In this document: positions 16,234 through 25,897 of the stretch, one piece after another
Position numbering within the stretch: the first letter of the stretch is position 1
How the letters are laid out: each line of letters begins with the position of its first letter
Source: Rathayibacter iranicus NCPPB 2253 = VKM Ac-1602
GTDB taxonomy: Bacteria > Actinomycetota > Actinomycetes > Actinomycetales > Microbacteriaceae
DNA: 64,000 bases
NCBI RefSeq assembly: GCF_003149025.1
Contig: NZ_QGDV01000015.1
Coordinates: forward strand, 1 to 64,000
Direction of reading: 5' to 3'
Program-made: the position numbers and the translations under genes
Notes under the pieces: generated by a model
Told to the model about the DNA's origin: nothing
What the model saw: the letters and a program-made list of their open reading frames with translations, nothing else
Databases searched by the model: none

Positions 16234-17686
16234 ACACGACCGGCATGCGCCGCTTCCCGCTGGACGAGACGGTCGACGCCGTTGTGATCGGCACGGGAGC
16301 GGGCGGTGCGCCGCTGCTCTCGGCGCTCGCCGCTCGCGGACTGCGCGTGGTGGCGCTCGAGGCCGGGCCGCACGTCGATCCGCTCGGGCACACGGCCGAC
16401 GAGACGGCTGCCGTCGAGACGGCGGCCGTGGAGATCAATTGGATGCAGGAGCGCCTCAGCGGAGGCGAGACCCCCACCGCCTTCGGGCAGAACAACAGCG
16501 GCCGCGGGGTCGGCGGCTCAACGCTGCACTGGGGGGCGTTCACGCCGCGTCCCGACCCGCGCGACCTGCGGCTGCGCAGCGACTGGGGGGTCGGCCGCGA
16601 CTGGCCGATCGAGTACGCGGAGCTCACCGCGTACATCGAGCGGGTCGAGGCGTCGATCGGAGTGGCGGGGCCGGCGGAGTACCCGTGGGACCCGGCGCGC
16701 CCGCCGCCGTGCTGAGCGGGGCGCGGGACGACGGCCGCCCCGCCTGCGTCAACTGCGGCCAGTGCCACCAGGGGTGCCGGACCGGCGCGAAGACGAGCAT
16801 GGACGTGACCTCTCTGCCGGAGGCGGTGCGGGCCGGCGCCGAGATCCGCGCCGACTCGTTCGTGCACGGGATCAAGCTGGACACCGCGGGCCGGGTGCGC
16901 GCCGTGGTCTACACGAGCGGCGGAGTGGAGCACCGGCAGCGCTGCTCCGCTCTGTTCCTCTGCGCGGGCGGAATCGAGACGCCGCGGCTCCTGCTGCACA
17001 CGGGTCTGGCGAACAGCAGTGGGCAGGTGGGGCGGAACTTCCTGACCCACGGTGCCACCCAAGTGTGGGGGACGTTCGAGAGCGAGATGCGCGGCTACCG
17101 CGGGTATCCCTCCTCCGCGATGAGCGAGGAGACTGTGCGGCCGGTCGACGCTGACTTTGCGGGCGGGTACCTGATCCAGAGCCTCGGCGTGATGCCGTTG
17201 ACCTACGCCACGGCGCTCGCCCGCGGTGGCGGACTGTGGGGCCGTGAGCTGATGGAGGCGCTCGACGGCTACCGTTACGCCGCGGGGGTCGGGATCAACG
17301 CCGAGTGCCTGCCCGCGGACGGCAACCGGCTGGAGTTGACCGACGAGCTGGACGAGCACGGGGTGCCGAAGGCGCGTGTCACGTTCTCGGCGGGCGCGAA
17401 TGAGGAGGCGATCGACCGGCACGCGATTCGGACGATGACCGCGATCGTGGAAGCGGCGGGCGCGACGAGCACTCGGGTGCTGGCGCGCACGGCGCATACG
17501 CTCGGTACGGTGCGGATGGGGACGGATGCTGGCGACGCGGTGGTCGACTCCGACGGCCGTAGCTTCGACGTGCCGAGCCTGTGGGTGTGCGACACCTCGG
17601 TGTTCCCGAGCTCGCTGATCGCGAATCCGGCGCTGACGACGATGGCGCTCTCGCTGCGGACGGCGGACCGCTTCCTGGCGGCGTAG
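16230..17686 (+). pseudogene. GMC-family FAD oxidoreductase, broken by an internal deletion
   Basis: The gene starts at the ATG at 16230, overlapping the hydrolase fusion by four bases. The first part has the FAD-binding AVVIGTGAGGAPLLSALAARG and ends YPWDPARPPPC at a TGA at 16713-16715. The rest continues in another frame from about 16694: AAVLSGARDDGRPACVNCGQ, CHQGCRTGAKTSMD, and the C-terminal TLGTVRMGTD and SLIANPALTTMALSLRTADR. Family members normally have about 30 more residues between these parts. So a deletion of roughly 90-100 bp, not a multiple of three, has removed them. The protein is probably dead unless the base call is wrong. Confidence 0.82.
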
Positions 17687-17716
17687 GGCAGAGTTCAGGC
17701 AGGGCAGGGCAGGGCA

Positions 17717-19192
17717 TCAGAACGGCGGTGGGCGGTCGTCGAAGCTCGGGCGGGGGCCTGATCGCAGTCGCGCCTCGAGGGCCGGTGGCCGGGTCGTGAT
17801 GCGGCGACCGGTGGGGGTGGTCCAGTCGGCGGTGCCGTCGGGGTGAAGGACGTAGATCCAGCGATCGCCGTGTCGCACGTGGTGGTGGGCGACGCAGAGG
17901 CTGGCGAGGTTGCCGGGATCGGTGCCACCTCCGTTGCGCCATTCGATGACATGGTCGGCCTCGGCGCCGCTGGCGGAGCGGGTGCAGCCGGGGAACCTGC
18001 AGGTCACGTCACGGAGCTGGAGGAGGAGGCGCAGCTCGCGGTGCGGGAGTCGGCGGGTGCGACCGACCGAGAGGACGGCGCCCGTGCGTGGCTCGGTCAT
18101 CACCCGGGTGACGGTCGCGGGGAGGAGGTTCCGGGCGGTGCCGGCGGGGATCGGACCGTAGCCGTCGAGTTCGGCGGGGGCGTCGTCGAGGCCGGAGGCG
18201 GTGCTCGCGGCCAGGGTGACGCGCACCTCGGCGCGCACACCCGGGACCAGGGTCGGAGCGGGGCGATTGGCGCCGGCCTCGTCGGGGATCGTGCCGATGA
18301 CGTCGGCGTCGCAGAGGATGTCGGCCAGGGCGTCGGCCCGCAGCTGCGCGAGGGTGCGCTCGTCGCCCCCGTTGAGACCAGGGACGGGGGCGCCCTCGGC
18401 ACCCGGTTCGCTTCCTTCGGCCCGAGCACTTTCCGCGGCACCAGCACTTCTCGCGGCACCATCGCTTCTCGCGGCACCAGCACTTTCCGCGGCACCAGCA
18501 CTTCTCGCGGCACCATCGCTTCCCGCGGCACCATCGCGGAGGATCCGAGCGATCCGGTCAAGACGCGCGTACACCCCCACCGCGACCGATGCCGGGAGGA
18601 GAGCGCAGAGCGTCGCCATGCCGTCCACTTCGGGGCTCAGCCACACAGCGCGGTCCTCGCGGGCGCGTCGGTGGCGTTCTGCGAGAGGCTGCTCGTGAAG
18701 CTCCTCGCGGAGCCTCGCCAGAGCACGCCGCAGTTGCGTCGGGGTGGACCGGGCGGCGAGATCGGCGGCCCGCGCGTCGAATTCCGCCCGGGAGCCCGGT
18801 GGCAGGGTGGCCGCGACCGCGCACACGGCCTGGCCCGCCTCCCAGCGCAGCCGCGCCTCGGCGAGCGCGGAACGGGTGGCCGGCAGATCCTCGACGAGGA
18901 GCCGCGCATTCTCGAGCTCGCGAGAGGCGACCCGCTCGGAGACTCCGAGGGCGACCGCGAACTCGGCACGGATCGATCGCTCGGCGAGCTCGCTCGAGAC
19001 GTGCGGCGCCGACCCTCGGGCGAATGATTCCGGACGCTCGAGCGCGATGCGGTACCCGGCGTACAGCTCCTCGGCCGACGCCAGGAGCAGCGGAGACGCC
19101 GAGCGGGCGAGCGCTGCGGCCCGATCGCCGCGTGCGCGCACCTCGCCGAGCGCCGCCTCCGCCGCTGCCAGTGTCGCTCCGTGTGCTCTCAT
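17717..19192 (-). CDS. DUF222 and HNH endonuclease domain protein
   Basis: A 491-residue protein of a family highly repeated in Microbacteriaceae and other actinobacteria. The helical DUF222 domain fills most of the first 380 residues. The C-terminal HNH nuclease reads CRFPGCTRSASGAEADHVIE, then WRNGGGTDPGNLASLCVAHH. It includes both zinc-type cysteines and the H-N-H triad, so cleavage activity is possible. The biological role is unknown. Between the two parts lies an Ala/Gly/Ser low-complexity stretch encoded by an 18-bp repeat. The ATG at 19192 starts the conserved region; the frame extends to 19291. Confidence 0.85.
   Translation of the reverse strand: MRAHGATLAAAEAALGEVRARGDRAAALARSASPLLLASAEELYAGYRIALERPESFARGSAPHVSSELAERSIRAEFAVALGVSERVASRELENARLLVEDLPATRSALAEARLRWEAGQAVCAVAATLPPGSRAEFDARAADLAARSTPTQLRRALARLREELHEQPLAERHRRAREDRAVWLSPEVDGMATLCALLPASVAVGVYARLDRIARILRDGAAGSDGAARSAGAAESAGAARSDGAARSAGAAESARAEGSEPGAEGAPVPGLNGGDERTLAQLRADALADILCDADVIGTIPDEAGANRPAPTLVPGVRAEVRVTLAASTASGLDDAPAELDGYGPIPAGTARNLLPATVTRVMTEPRTGAVLSVGRTRRLPHRELRLLLQLRDVTCRFPGCTRSASGAEADHVIEWRNGGGTDPGNLASLCVAHHHVRHGDRWIYVLHPDGTADWTTPTGRRITTRPPALEARLRSGPRPSFDDRPPPF
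18434..18541. repeat. 18-bp in-frame tandem repeat in the HNH gene
   Basis: Six 18-bp units beginning CGCGGCACC encode a repeated six-residue motif of the type (A/D)GAA(R/E)S. Two alternating sub-types suggest growth by unequal exchange. Confidence 0.9.
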
Positions 19193-19335
19193 ACATGTAT
19201 TGAACCAGTGACCACCGACAGCGGGGCGCGAATCGTCCTGTTCCGGACAATCTCCCCCTGAATCGGCCCTGTGGAGGGACGTATTCAGCACTCACAGAGC
19301 AATCGACCCTCCGTCCAGCTCAAGGCGCCGACGGC

Positions 19336-20226
19336 TCAGGCGTACCGCCCCGCCACCTCGGCCAGGCACTCGCGGAAGACCCGGACGGCGGGCGAGGACA
19401 GGCCCGCCTCGCGCTGGGCCGTGAAGATCGTGCGGAGCGGAGTGCCCGGCAGGTCGAGGAGGCGACAATCCGGCTCCTCGCCTGCCCAGACCAGGTCGGG
19501 CATCAGGGCGACGGCGTGGCCGGAGGCGGTGAGGCGGATCTGCGCCTGGAGGTCGGCGGTCTCGAAGCGGACGTCAGGTTCAAAGCCCGCGACGCGGCAG
19601 GTCTGCTCGGCGAAGTGGCGGCTCGCGGTGCCGCGCGGCTCCATCACCCAGGCGCAGTTGCGGGCGGAGGCGAGGTCGCGCACGGCGGAGTCACGGCTCA
19701 CCGCGAGCCGGATCGCGTCGGTCGTGAGGTCGCTGCGCACCAAACCCGGGAGCCACGAGGTGGAGTGCCCGGGGTACTGCTCGGCGACAACCAGGTCGAA
19801 CTCCCGCGCCCAGGAGGTCTCGTGCAGCGCCCCCTCCGGCTCACGCTGCACCATCTCGACGCGCACCTCCGGGAAGCGCTCGGCAACCGCGCGCAGCGCC
19901 CCCGGCATCAGCGCGAGCGCCGCCGACTGAAACACCGCCACGCGCACCCTCCCCGTCACCGACTCGCCCGACGCGGCGAGCGCCGCCTCCGCCCGCTCGA
20001 GCAGGGCCAGCACCTCGCCCGCCGCCTCGACCAGAATCTCGGCCTGCGGTGTGAGCTGGACGCGCCGCCCGGACTTGCGCAGTAGCTCGACGCCGGTCTC
20101 ACGTTCGAGCACGGCGAGCTGCTGCGAGACGGCAGACGGACTGTAGGCAAGGGCCTCGGCAGCGGCGGCCAGGGTCCCGCGGATGGCGACCTCGCGCAGG
20201 AGGACCAGGCGGCGGACATCGAGCAC
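19336..20226 (-). CDS. LysR-family regulator, probable regulator of putA
   Basis: A 296-residue regulator. Residues 1-60 form the winged helix (MLDVRRLVLLREVAIRGTLA, then SPSAVSQQLAVLERETGVEL). The rest is the two-lobed effector domain. The GTG at 20226 has GGGAGG six bases ahead. It is divergent from putA with 118 bp between, which holds a perfect 12-bp palindrome, the usual arrangement for a LysR protein and its target. The effector would then be proline or a product of it, by inference from position only. Confidence 0.88.
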   Translation of the reverse strand: MLDVRRLVLLREVAIRGTLAAAAEALAYSPSAVSQQLAVLERETGVELLRKSGRRVQLTPQAEILVEAAGEVLALLERAEAALAASGESVTGRVRVAVFQSAALALMPGALRAVAERFPEVRVEMVQREPEGALHETSWAREFDLVVAEQYPGHSTSWLPGLVRSDLTTDAIRLAVSRDSAVRDLASARNCAWVMEPRGTASRHFAEQTCRVAGFEPDVRFETADLQAQIRLTASGHAVALMPDLVWAGEEPDCRLLDLPGTPLRTIFTAQREAGLSSPAVRVFRECLAEVAGRYA

Positions 20227-20255
20227 GCCGCACCTCCCGACGTTCAGCTGAGCTA

Positions 20256-20267
20256 ACCGGTACCGGT
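20256..20267. promoter_or_regulatory. candidate LysR operator between the regulator and putA
   Basis: ACCGGTACCGGT is a perfect 12-bp palindrome, 30 bp upstream of the LysR start and 77 bp upstream of putA. It is a plausible operator but not a textbook T-N11-A box. Confidence 0.4.
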
Positions 20268-20344
20268 AAGGAACGGTCGCTTCTACTCAACGATACTCGG
20301 CCCGATACTGGAGGGATTGACTCTCAGAGCAGAAGGACCGCACC

Positions 20345-23300
20345 ATGACGGATCTCGCCAACCCCGCTCTCGCCACCGGCGCCCCCGCCCCCGACTCCGT
20401 CGACCCCCACCTCATCGACGAGAGCGTCGCTCTGGTGCGCCGCTGGCTGTGCGAGGCCTCCGCGATCCCCACCGACGCCTCCGGGACGCAGCTCGCGGGC
20501 GTGCTAAAGGATCCGTCGGGCCTTGACTTCACGGTCGGCTTCGTCGACGGCGTCGTCCGCCCCGAGGACACCCGCGTGGCCGCCGCGGCGCTGCGCTCGA
20601 TCGCGGGCCGGGTCCCCCGGTTCCTCCCGGCTCCGATGCGCGGTGCGGTCGCCCTGGGTGGCGTAGTGGCGCCGCTGCTCCCCGACGTCGTGGTGCCGAT
20701 CGCGCGCCGGGTGCTGCGGCGGATGGTCGGCCACCTCATCATCGACGCGACCGACTCGCGCCTCGGCCCGGCCATCGCCGCGATCCGCCGCGACGGCGTC
20801 AGGCTCAACATGAACCTGCTCGGCGAGGCCGTCCTCGGGTGCGCGGAGGCGCAGCGCCGGCTCGAGGGGACGCACCGCCTCCTCGCCCGAGACGACGTCG
20901 ACTACGTCTCGATCAAGGTCTCCTCCAGCGTCGCTCCGCACAACCCGTGGGCGTTCGAGGCGGCGGTCGAGGACATCGTCGAGGAACTGGCGCCGCTGTT
21001 CGCGCGGGCCGCCTCCTCCACTCCGGCGAAGTTCATCAATCTCGACATGGAGGAGTACAAAGACCTCGACCTCACCATCGCGGTCTTCACGCGGATCCTC
21101 GACCGGGCGGAGTTCGCCGACCTCGAGGCCGGCATCGTGCTCCAGGCCTACCTGCCCGACGCGCTTTCGGCGATGATCCGCCTCCAGGAGTGGAGCGCGG
21201 CCCGTCGCGCTCGCGGCGGAGCGGGCATCAAGGTCCGGCTGGTCAAGGGCGCGAACCTGCCGATGGAGCAGGTCGAAGCCTCCGTGCACGGCTGGCCGCT
21301 GGCCACCTGGAGCACGAAGCAGGACTCGGACACCAACTACAAGCGCGTCATCGACTATGCGCTGCACCCCGAGCGGATTCGGAACGTGCGGGTCGGCGTC
21401 GCGGGGCACAACCTCTTCGACGTCGCCTACTCGTGGCTACTCGCGGGCACGCGCGGTGTCCGCGAGGGGATGGAGTACGAGATGCTGCTCGGCATGGCGC
21501 AGGGCCAGGCGGAGGCGGTGCGCCGCACGGTCGGCTCGCTCCTGCTCTACACGCCTGTCGTCGCGCCGGCCGAATTCGATGTGGCAATCGCCTACCTGAT
21601 CCGTCGGCTGGAGGAGGGCGCGTCGAGCCAGAACTTCATGTCGGCAGTGTTCGAACTCGAGGCCGACCCGGCGCTGTTCGCCCGCGAGGAGGAGCGGTTC
21701 CGCGCCTCCGTCTCTGCACTGGATCGCGCCGTGCCCTCGGCGCACCGCGTGCCGGAGCGTTTCGCCGCCGCCGGTCGCCCCGGTTTCGGCGACTTCCGCA
21801 GCACCCCTGATACCGACCCGTCGGTGGCCGTGAACCGCGAGTGGGCGCAGGCGATCCTCGCGCGCGTCCCGGAGTCGCGAGCGGGCGTCGATGCGATCGA
21901 GGCGGCCACGATCACGACTCGCGACGAGTTGGAGCAGGCCCTCGCGGTCACGCGCGCGAGCGGCTGGAGCGACGTTTCGGCCGACGAGCGCGCGCGCATC
22001 CTGCACCGCGCGGGCGACGAGCTGGAAGCCCGTCGTGCCGAACTCCTGGAGGTGATGGCGGCCGAGGGCGGCAAGACCCTCGACCAGGGCGACCCAGAAG
22101 TCTCAGAGGCGATCGACTTCGCGCACTACTACGCCGAGCGGGCCCGAGAGCTCGACGCGATCGACGGCGCGCGCTTCCACCCGGCCGCACTGACCCTCGT
22201 CGCTCCGCCGTGGAACTTCCCGGTCGCGATCCCGGCCGGCGGCACCCTCGCGGCGCTGGCAGCCGGCTCCGCCGTGGTGCTCAAACCCGCAGGTCCGACC
22301 GCCCGCTGCGGAGCCGTCGTGGCCGAGGCACTGTGGGCGGCAGGCGTGCCCCGTGAGGCTCTGCGGCTGCTCCGCCTGCCCGAGGACGACCTCGGCCGCC
22401 ACCTGATCGCGTCCTCCGCCGTCGACCGCGTCATCCTCACGGGGGCCTACGAGACGGCGGAACTGTTCCGCTCGTTCCGCCACGACCTGCCGCTGCTCGC
22501 CGAGACGAGCGGCAAGAACGCGATCATCGTCACCCCGTCGGCTGACCTGGACCTCGCGGTGAAGGACGTGGTCGCGAGCGCGTTCGGTCACGCCGGCCAG
22601 AAGTGCTCGGCCGCTTCGCTCGTGGTGCTGGTCGGCTCCGTCGCCCGCTCGAAACGGTTCCGCGCGCAACTGCTCGACGCGGTCGCCTCGCTGACGGTCG
22701 GCTACCCGACTGACCCCGCCTCGCGGATGGGACCGGTGATCGAGCCCGCCGCCGGCAAGCTGCTGCGCGGGCTGACGATGCTCGGCGCCGACGAGACGTG
22801 GCTGCTGGAGCCGCGTCGACTCGACGGCTCCGGCCGTTTGTGGAGCCCAGGCGTACGCGACGGCGTGCGGCGCGGCTCCGATTTTCACCGCGTCGAATAC
22901 TTCGGGCCGATCCTCGGGATCATGACCGCGCCGACCCTCGACGAGGCCATCGCTCTGGTCAACGAGGTCGAGTACGGCCTCACATCGGGACTGCACGCAC
23001 TCGATCCGGCCGAGATCGGCACGTGGCTGGAGGGGATCCACGCCGGCAATCTCTCCGTGAACCGCGGGATTACCGGCGCGATCGTGCAGCGGCAGCCGTT
23101 CGGCGGCTGGAAGAAGTCGGCCGTGGGCCCGGGCACCAAGGCGGGTGGGCCGGACTACCTGCTCGGGCTCGGCTCGTGGAGCGCCGTTCCAGCGAAGGCG
23201 ACCGCACCGGTCCCACCGTCGGCCTCGCGGCTGGTCGCGGCGGCACTGGCCGAACTCTCGGCCCAGGAGTCGGCGACCGTCGAGCGCACCGCGCGCAGCT

Positions 23301-23800
23301 GCGCGGCCGCGTGGGCCGAGCACATCGGTAGCTCCCGCGATGTCACGGGGCTGGAGGCGGAGCGCAACGTGTTCCGGCACCTGCCCTACGACTCCGCCGT
23401 GCTGGTGCGCCTCGCCGTCGGGGAGCCAGTGGGCTCGCTCGTGCGCGTGGCCGTCGCGGCGGCGACCGCGCAGGCGCGCGTGGTGCTCTCGAGTGCGTCG
23501 GCGCTACCTCCGCAGCTCGCCGAGGCGCTCGGCGCGGCGGCGACGATGGTCATCGTCGAGGACGACATCGCCTGGGAGGCACGGGTGCGCGCCCACGGGG
23601 CAGGGCGGATCCGGCTGCTGGGCGCCGACGCCGCCTCCATCACTGCCGCGACCGGCGGACGCCCGGACCTCGCGGTCTACGCGGGTGAGGCGACAGAAGC
23701 GGGCCGCCTCGAGCTGCTGCCGTTCGTGCGCGAGCAGGCTGTCTCGATCACGGCCCACCGCTTCGGTACGCCGAACCACCTCACGGACGCGCTCCTCTAA
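20345..23800 (+). CDS. putA: bifunctional proline dehydrogenase / L-glutamate gamma-semialdehyde dehydrogenase
   Basis: A 1151-residue enzyme that turns proline into glutamate in two steps. Residues about 20-460 form the FAD proline dehydrogenase barrel (VDYVSIKVSS, FINLDMEEYKDLDLT, GIKVRLVKGANLP, VGVAGHNLFDVA). Residues about 500-970 form the aldehyde dehydrogenase, with VAPPWNFPVAIPAGG, the Glu of AETSGKN at about 720 and the Cys of GQKCSAASLV at about 754. The last ~170 residues are a further domain without catalytic residues, as in long PutA proteins. AGAAGGACC precedes the ATG. A divergent LysR gene is the likely activator. There is no ribbon-helix-helix domain, so it is not self-repressing like the E. 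coli enzyme. Confidence 0.95.
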   Translation: MTDLANPALATGAPAPDSVDPHLIDESVALVRRWLCEASAIPTDASGTQLAGVLKDPSGLDFTVGFVDGVVRPEDTRVAAAALRSIAGRVPRFLPAPMRGAVALGGVVAPLLPDVVVPIARRVLRRMVGHLIIDATDSRLGPAIAAIRRDGVRLNMNLLGEAVLGCAEAQRRLEGTHRLLARDDVDYVSIKVSSSVAPHNPWAFEAAVEDIVEELAPLFARAASSTPAKFINLDMEEYKDLDLTIAVFTRILDRAEFADLEAGIVLQAYLPDALSAMIRLQEWSAARRARGGAGIKVRLVKGANLPMEQVEASVHGWPLATWSTKQDSDTNYKRVIDYALHPERIRNVRVGVAGHNLFDVAYSWLLAGTRGVREGMEYEMLLGMAQGQAEAVRRTVGSLLLYTPVVAPAEFDVAIAYLIRRLEEGASSQNFMSAVFELEADPALFAREEERFRASVSALDRAVPSAHRVPERFAAAGRPGFGDFRSTPDTDPSVAVNREWAQAILARVPESRAGVDAIEAATITTRDELEQALAVTRASGWSDVSADERARILHRAGDELEARRAELLEVMAAEGGKTLDQGDPEVSEAIDFAHYYAERARELDAIDGARFHPAALTLVAPPWNFPVAIPAGGTLAALAAGSAVVLKPAGPTARCGAVVAEALWAAGVPREALRLLRLPEDDLGRHLIASSAVDRVILTGAYETAELFRSFRHDLPLLAETSGKNAIIVTPSADLDLAVKDVVASAFGHAGQKCSAASLVVLVGSVARSKRFRAQLLDAVASLTVGYPTDPASRMGPVIEPAAGKLLRGLTMLGADETWLLEPRRLDGSGRLWSPGVRDGVRRGSDFHRVEYFGPILGIMTAPTLDEAIALVNEVEYGLTSGLHALDPAEIGTWLEGIHAGNLSVNRGITGAIVQRQPFGGWKKSAVGPGTKAGGPDYLLGLGSWSAVPAKATAPVPPSASRLVAAALAELSAQESATVERTARSCAAAWAEHIGSSRDVTGLEAERNVFRHLPYDSAVLVRLAVGEPVGSLVRVAVAAATAQARVVLSSASALPPQLAEALGAAATMVIVEDDIAWEARVRAHGAGRIRLLGADAASITAATGGRPDLAVYAGEATEAGRLELLPFVREQAVSITAHRFGTPNHLTDALL

Positions 23801-23821
23801 CCCCGCCCACCGCCCGCGGGG
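23801..23821 (+). terminator. weak GC hairpin after putA
   Basis: CCCCGC and GCGGGG pair around nine bases directly after the putA stop. It separates putA from the van cluster. Confidence 0.4.
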
Positions 23822-23883
23822 TGTTGTCCGTGTATGGGGAAAGGGCGACGCCGGGGTAACACGGGGTGTTCTTCACTGGGGGG

Positions 23884-24873
23884 ATGTTCGACACGATTCA
23901 TGCCGCGCCCCTCGTTGCCTTCTTCGGCTGCGATCCCGAGGAGGCGCGCGCGATCACGGAGGCGGCAGGCCGACGGTCTGTGTGTTGCCGGGTGGAGCAC
24001 GTTGCCCTCAGCCCTGAGAGTGCTGGGCTGGCTCGTGGAGTTCCCTGCGTCAGCGTCAACCACCTGACGCCGGTCACCGGAGAGACGCTGCGCGCCCTCG
24101 CCGCGAACGGGGTGCGCACCCTCCTGACGAGGAGCATCGGCCTCGATCACGTCGATCTCGACGCCGCCGCCGAGCTGGGCATCTCGGTCGCGAACATCGA
24201 CTACGAACCCGACGGCGTCGCCGATCACACCGTGATGCTGATCCTCCTGGCCCTGCGAAACACCGCGCCCACTCTTGCCGCGGTCGCCCGGCACGACTTC
24301 CGCGCACCGGCGGTGCGGGGACGCGAACTCCGCAGCGTCACCGTCGGCGTGCTCGGCGGCGGACGCATCGGCCGAGCGGTCGCGGAGCGCCTGCGCGCCT
24401 TCGGCTGCCGGATCCTGATGGTCAGCGGCTCCGGTGCCGATCTCGAAAGCGTCGAGCGGGTCCCGCTCGAGCAGGCACTGGCCGAGAGCGATGTCATTAC
24501 CCTGCATCTCCCCCTGACCGACGGCACCCGCCACTGCATCTCGGCCGAGGGGATCGCCCGCATGCGCCCCGGCGCGCTCCTGGTTAACACCGGGCGCGGC
24601 GCGCTGGTCGACACCGACGCGCTGATCGATGCCCTCGAGGACGGTCGGCTCGGCGGCGCCGCCCTGGATGTTCTCGAGGGCGAGGAGGGCTGCTTCTCCA
24701 TCGACCTGTCCGCGGGGCCGATCCCGCATCCCTCCCTGGAGCGACTGGTCGCGATGCCGAACGTCATCATCACGCCGCACCTCGCCTACTTCACCACCCG
24801 CACCCTCCACCAGATCATCGAGACGACGCTCTCGCGCTGCGTGGACCTCGAGAGGACGACCACCCATGTCTAA
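23884..24873 (+). CDS. vanH: D-lactate dehydrogenase VanH
   Basis: A 329-residue NADH-dependent enzyme that reduces pyruvate to D-lactate, the building block for D-Ala-D-Lac. The Rossmann motif GVLGGGRIGRAVAERL and all three catalytic residues are visible: Arg in LLVNTGRGALVDTD, Glu in LDVLEGEEG and His in ITPHLAYF. The tail matches the long VanH tail (GCFSIDLSAGPIPHPSLERL). The ATG at 23884 sits just after a G-run; a GTG at 23866 is a possible start. Its last bases overlap vanA by eight. Enterococcal VanH is about 320 residues, so the length fits. Confidence 0.93.
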   Translation: MFDTIHAAPLVAFFGCDPEEARAITEAAGRRSVCCRVEHVALSPESAGLARGVPCVSVNHLTPVTGETLRALAANGVRTLLTRSIGLDHVDLDAAAELGISVANIDYEPDGVADHTVMLILLALRNTAPTLAAVARHDFRAPAVRGRELRSVTVGVLGGGRIGRAVAERLRAFGCRILMVSGSGADLESVERVPLEQALAESDVITLHLPLTDGTRHCISAEGIARMRPGALLVNTGRGALVDTDALIDALEDGRLGGAALDVLEGEEGCFSIDLSAGPIPHPSLERLVAMPNVIITPHLAYFTTRTLHQIIETTLSRCVDLERTTTHV

Positions 24874-25897
24874 AACCACCATCGCCATCCTGTTCGGTGG
24901 CCGCTCGGAGGAGCACGACGTCTCCGTCAAGTCCGCGCTCGAGATCGCTGCGGCCCTCGATCCCGAGGCGTATGACGCGCTGTGGATCGGGATCACCCGC
25001 TTCGGCGACTGGCGGCTCTGCGAGCGCCCGAGACCCGACTGGGAGTCACAGCCCGGCCGAGCCGCCGTGATCTCGCCGGATCGCTCGACGCACGGCCTGC
25101 TGGTCGAGGAGGCCGACACATTCCGGCGAGTCCCGGTCGACGTCGTCCTGCCCGTCCTGCACGGCACGGGAGGCGAGGACGGCTCCATCCAGGGTCTCCT
25201 CGAACTCTCCGGCCTCCCCTACGTCGGCTGCGACATCCAGGGCTCGGTCGTGTGCATGGACAAGTCGCTCGCCTATACCGTCGCCGCGCAGGCCGGTATC
25301 CCCGTCCCGGCGTTCACCGTCGTGCATCCGGGCGACACAATCGACGCAAGCCTTCTGGCCTACCCCGTCTTCGTGAAGCCGGCGCGCTCAGGCTCCTCGT
25401 TCGGAGTCACGAAGGTCGAGTCCCCTGACGCGCTCGACGACGCGGTCGCCCTCGCCAGGCGCTACGACCAGAAGGTGCTGATCGAAGAACAGGTACGCGG
25501 CTCGGAGGTCGGCTGCGCGGTCCTCGGCGACGGAGCGGACCTCGTCGTCGGCGAGGTCGACCGGATCCGCCTGGAGCACGGGCTCTTCCGCATCCACCAG
25601 GAGGCGGAGCCGGAGAAGGGCTCAACCAACTCCTCCATCACCGTCCCGGCCGACCTCCCCGAGGCGCAGCGGGCGTCAATCCAGGAGCGGGCGAAGGCCC
25701 TCTATCGGGCGCTCGGCTGCCGGGGACTGGCCCGCGTCGACATGTTCCTGCTCGACGATGGCCGGATCGTGCTCAACGAGGTCAACACCCTGCCCGGGTT
25801 CACCTCCTACAGCCGGTACCCGCGGATGATGGCCGCCGCCGGTCTCAGCGTCGCCGACCTGATCGACCGCAGTGTCCAGCTGGCGGTGAGCCGATGA
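24866..25897 (+). CDS. vanA: D-alanine--D-lactate ligase VanA
   Basis: A 343-residue ATP-grasp ligase, the same length as enterococcal VanA. It joins D-Ala to D-lactate so that the peptidoglycan stem ends in an ester that vancomycin binds poorly. The specificity loop reads FRIHQE with His at residue 244, the residue number known for VanA; D-Ala-D-Ala ligases have a Tyr-containing loop instead. Further VanA-like blocks are FGGRSEEHDVSVKSALEI, GSVVCMDKSLAYTVAAQAGI, LGCRGLARVDMF and NEVNTLPGFTSYSRYPRMMA. It overlaps vanH by eight bases and vanX by four, so the three are one translation-coupled operon. Confidence 0.96.
   Translation: MSKTTIAILFGGRSEEHDVSVKSALEIAAALDPEAYDALWIGITRFGDWRLCERPRPDWESQPGRAAVISPDRSTHGLLVEEADTFRRVPVDVVLPVLHGTGGEDGSIQGLLELSGLPYVGCDIQGSVVCMDKSLAYTVAAQAGIPVPAFTVVHPGDTIDASLLAYPVFVKPARSGSSFGVTKVESPDALDDAVALARRYDQKVLIEEQVRGSEVGCAVLGDGADLVVGEVDRIRLEHGLFRIHQEAEPEKGSTNSSITVPADLPEAQRASIQERAKALYRALGCRGLARVDMFLLDDGRIVLNEVNTLPGFTSYSRYPRMMAAAGLSVADLIDRSVQLAVSR

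Noticed and set aside
16680-16720. Programmed ribosomal frameshift in the GMC gene
   Set aside because: No slippery heptamer is visible and about 30 conserved residues are missing, so a simple shift would not restore the protein.
15994-18541. Short regular repeats considered as a CRISPR array
   Set aside because: Units are contiguous, without spacers, and in frame inside two coding genes; no cas gene is present.
23866-23884. GTG at 23866 as the vanH start
   Set aside because: It adds six residues without family similarity; kept as an alternative only.
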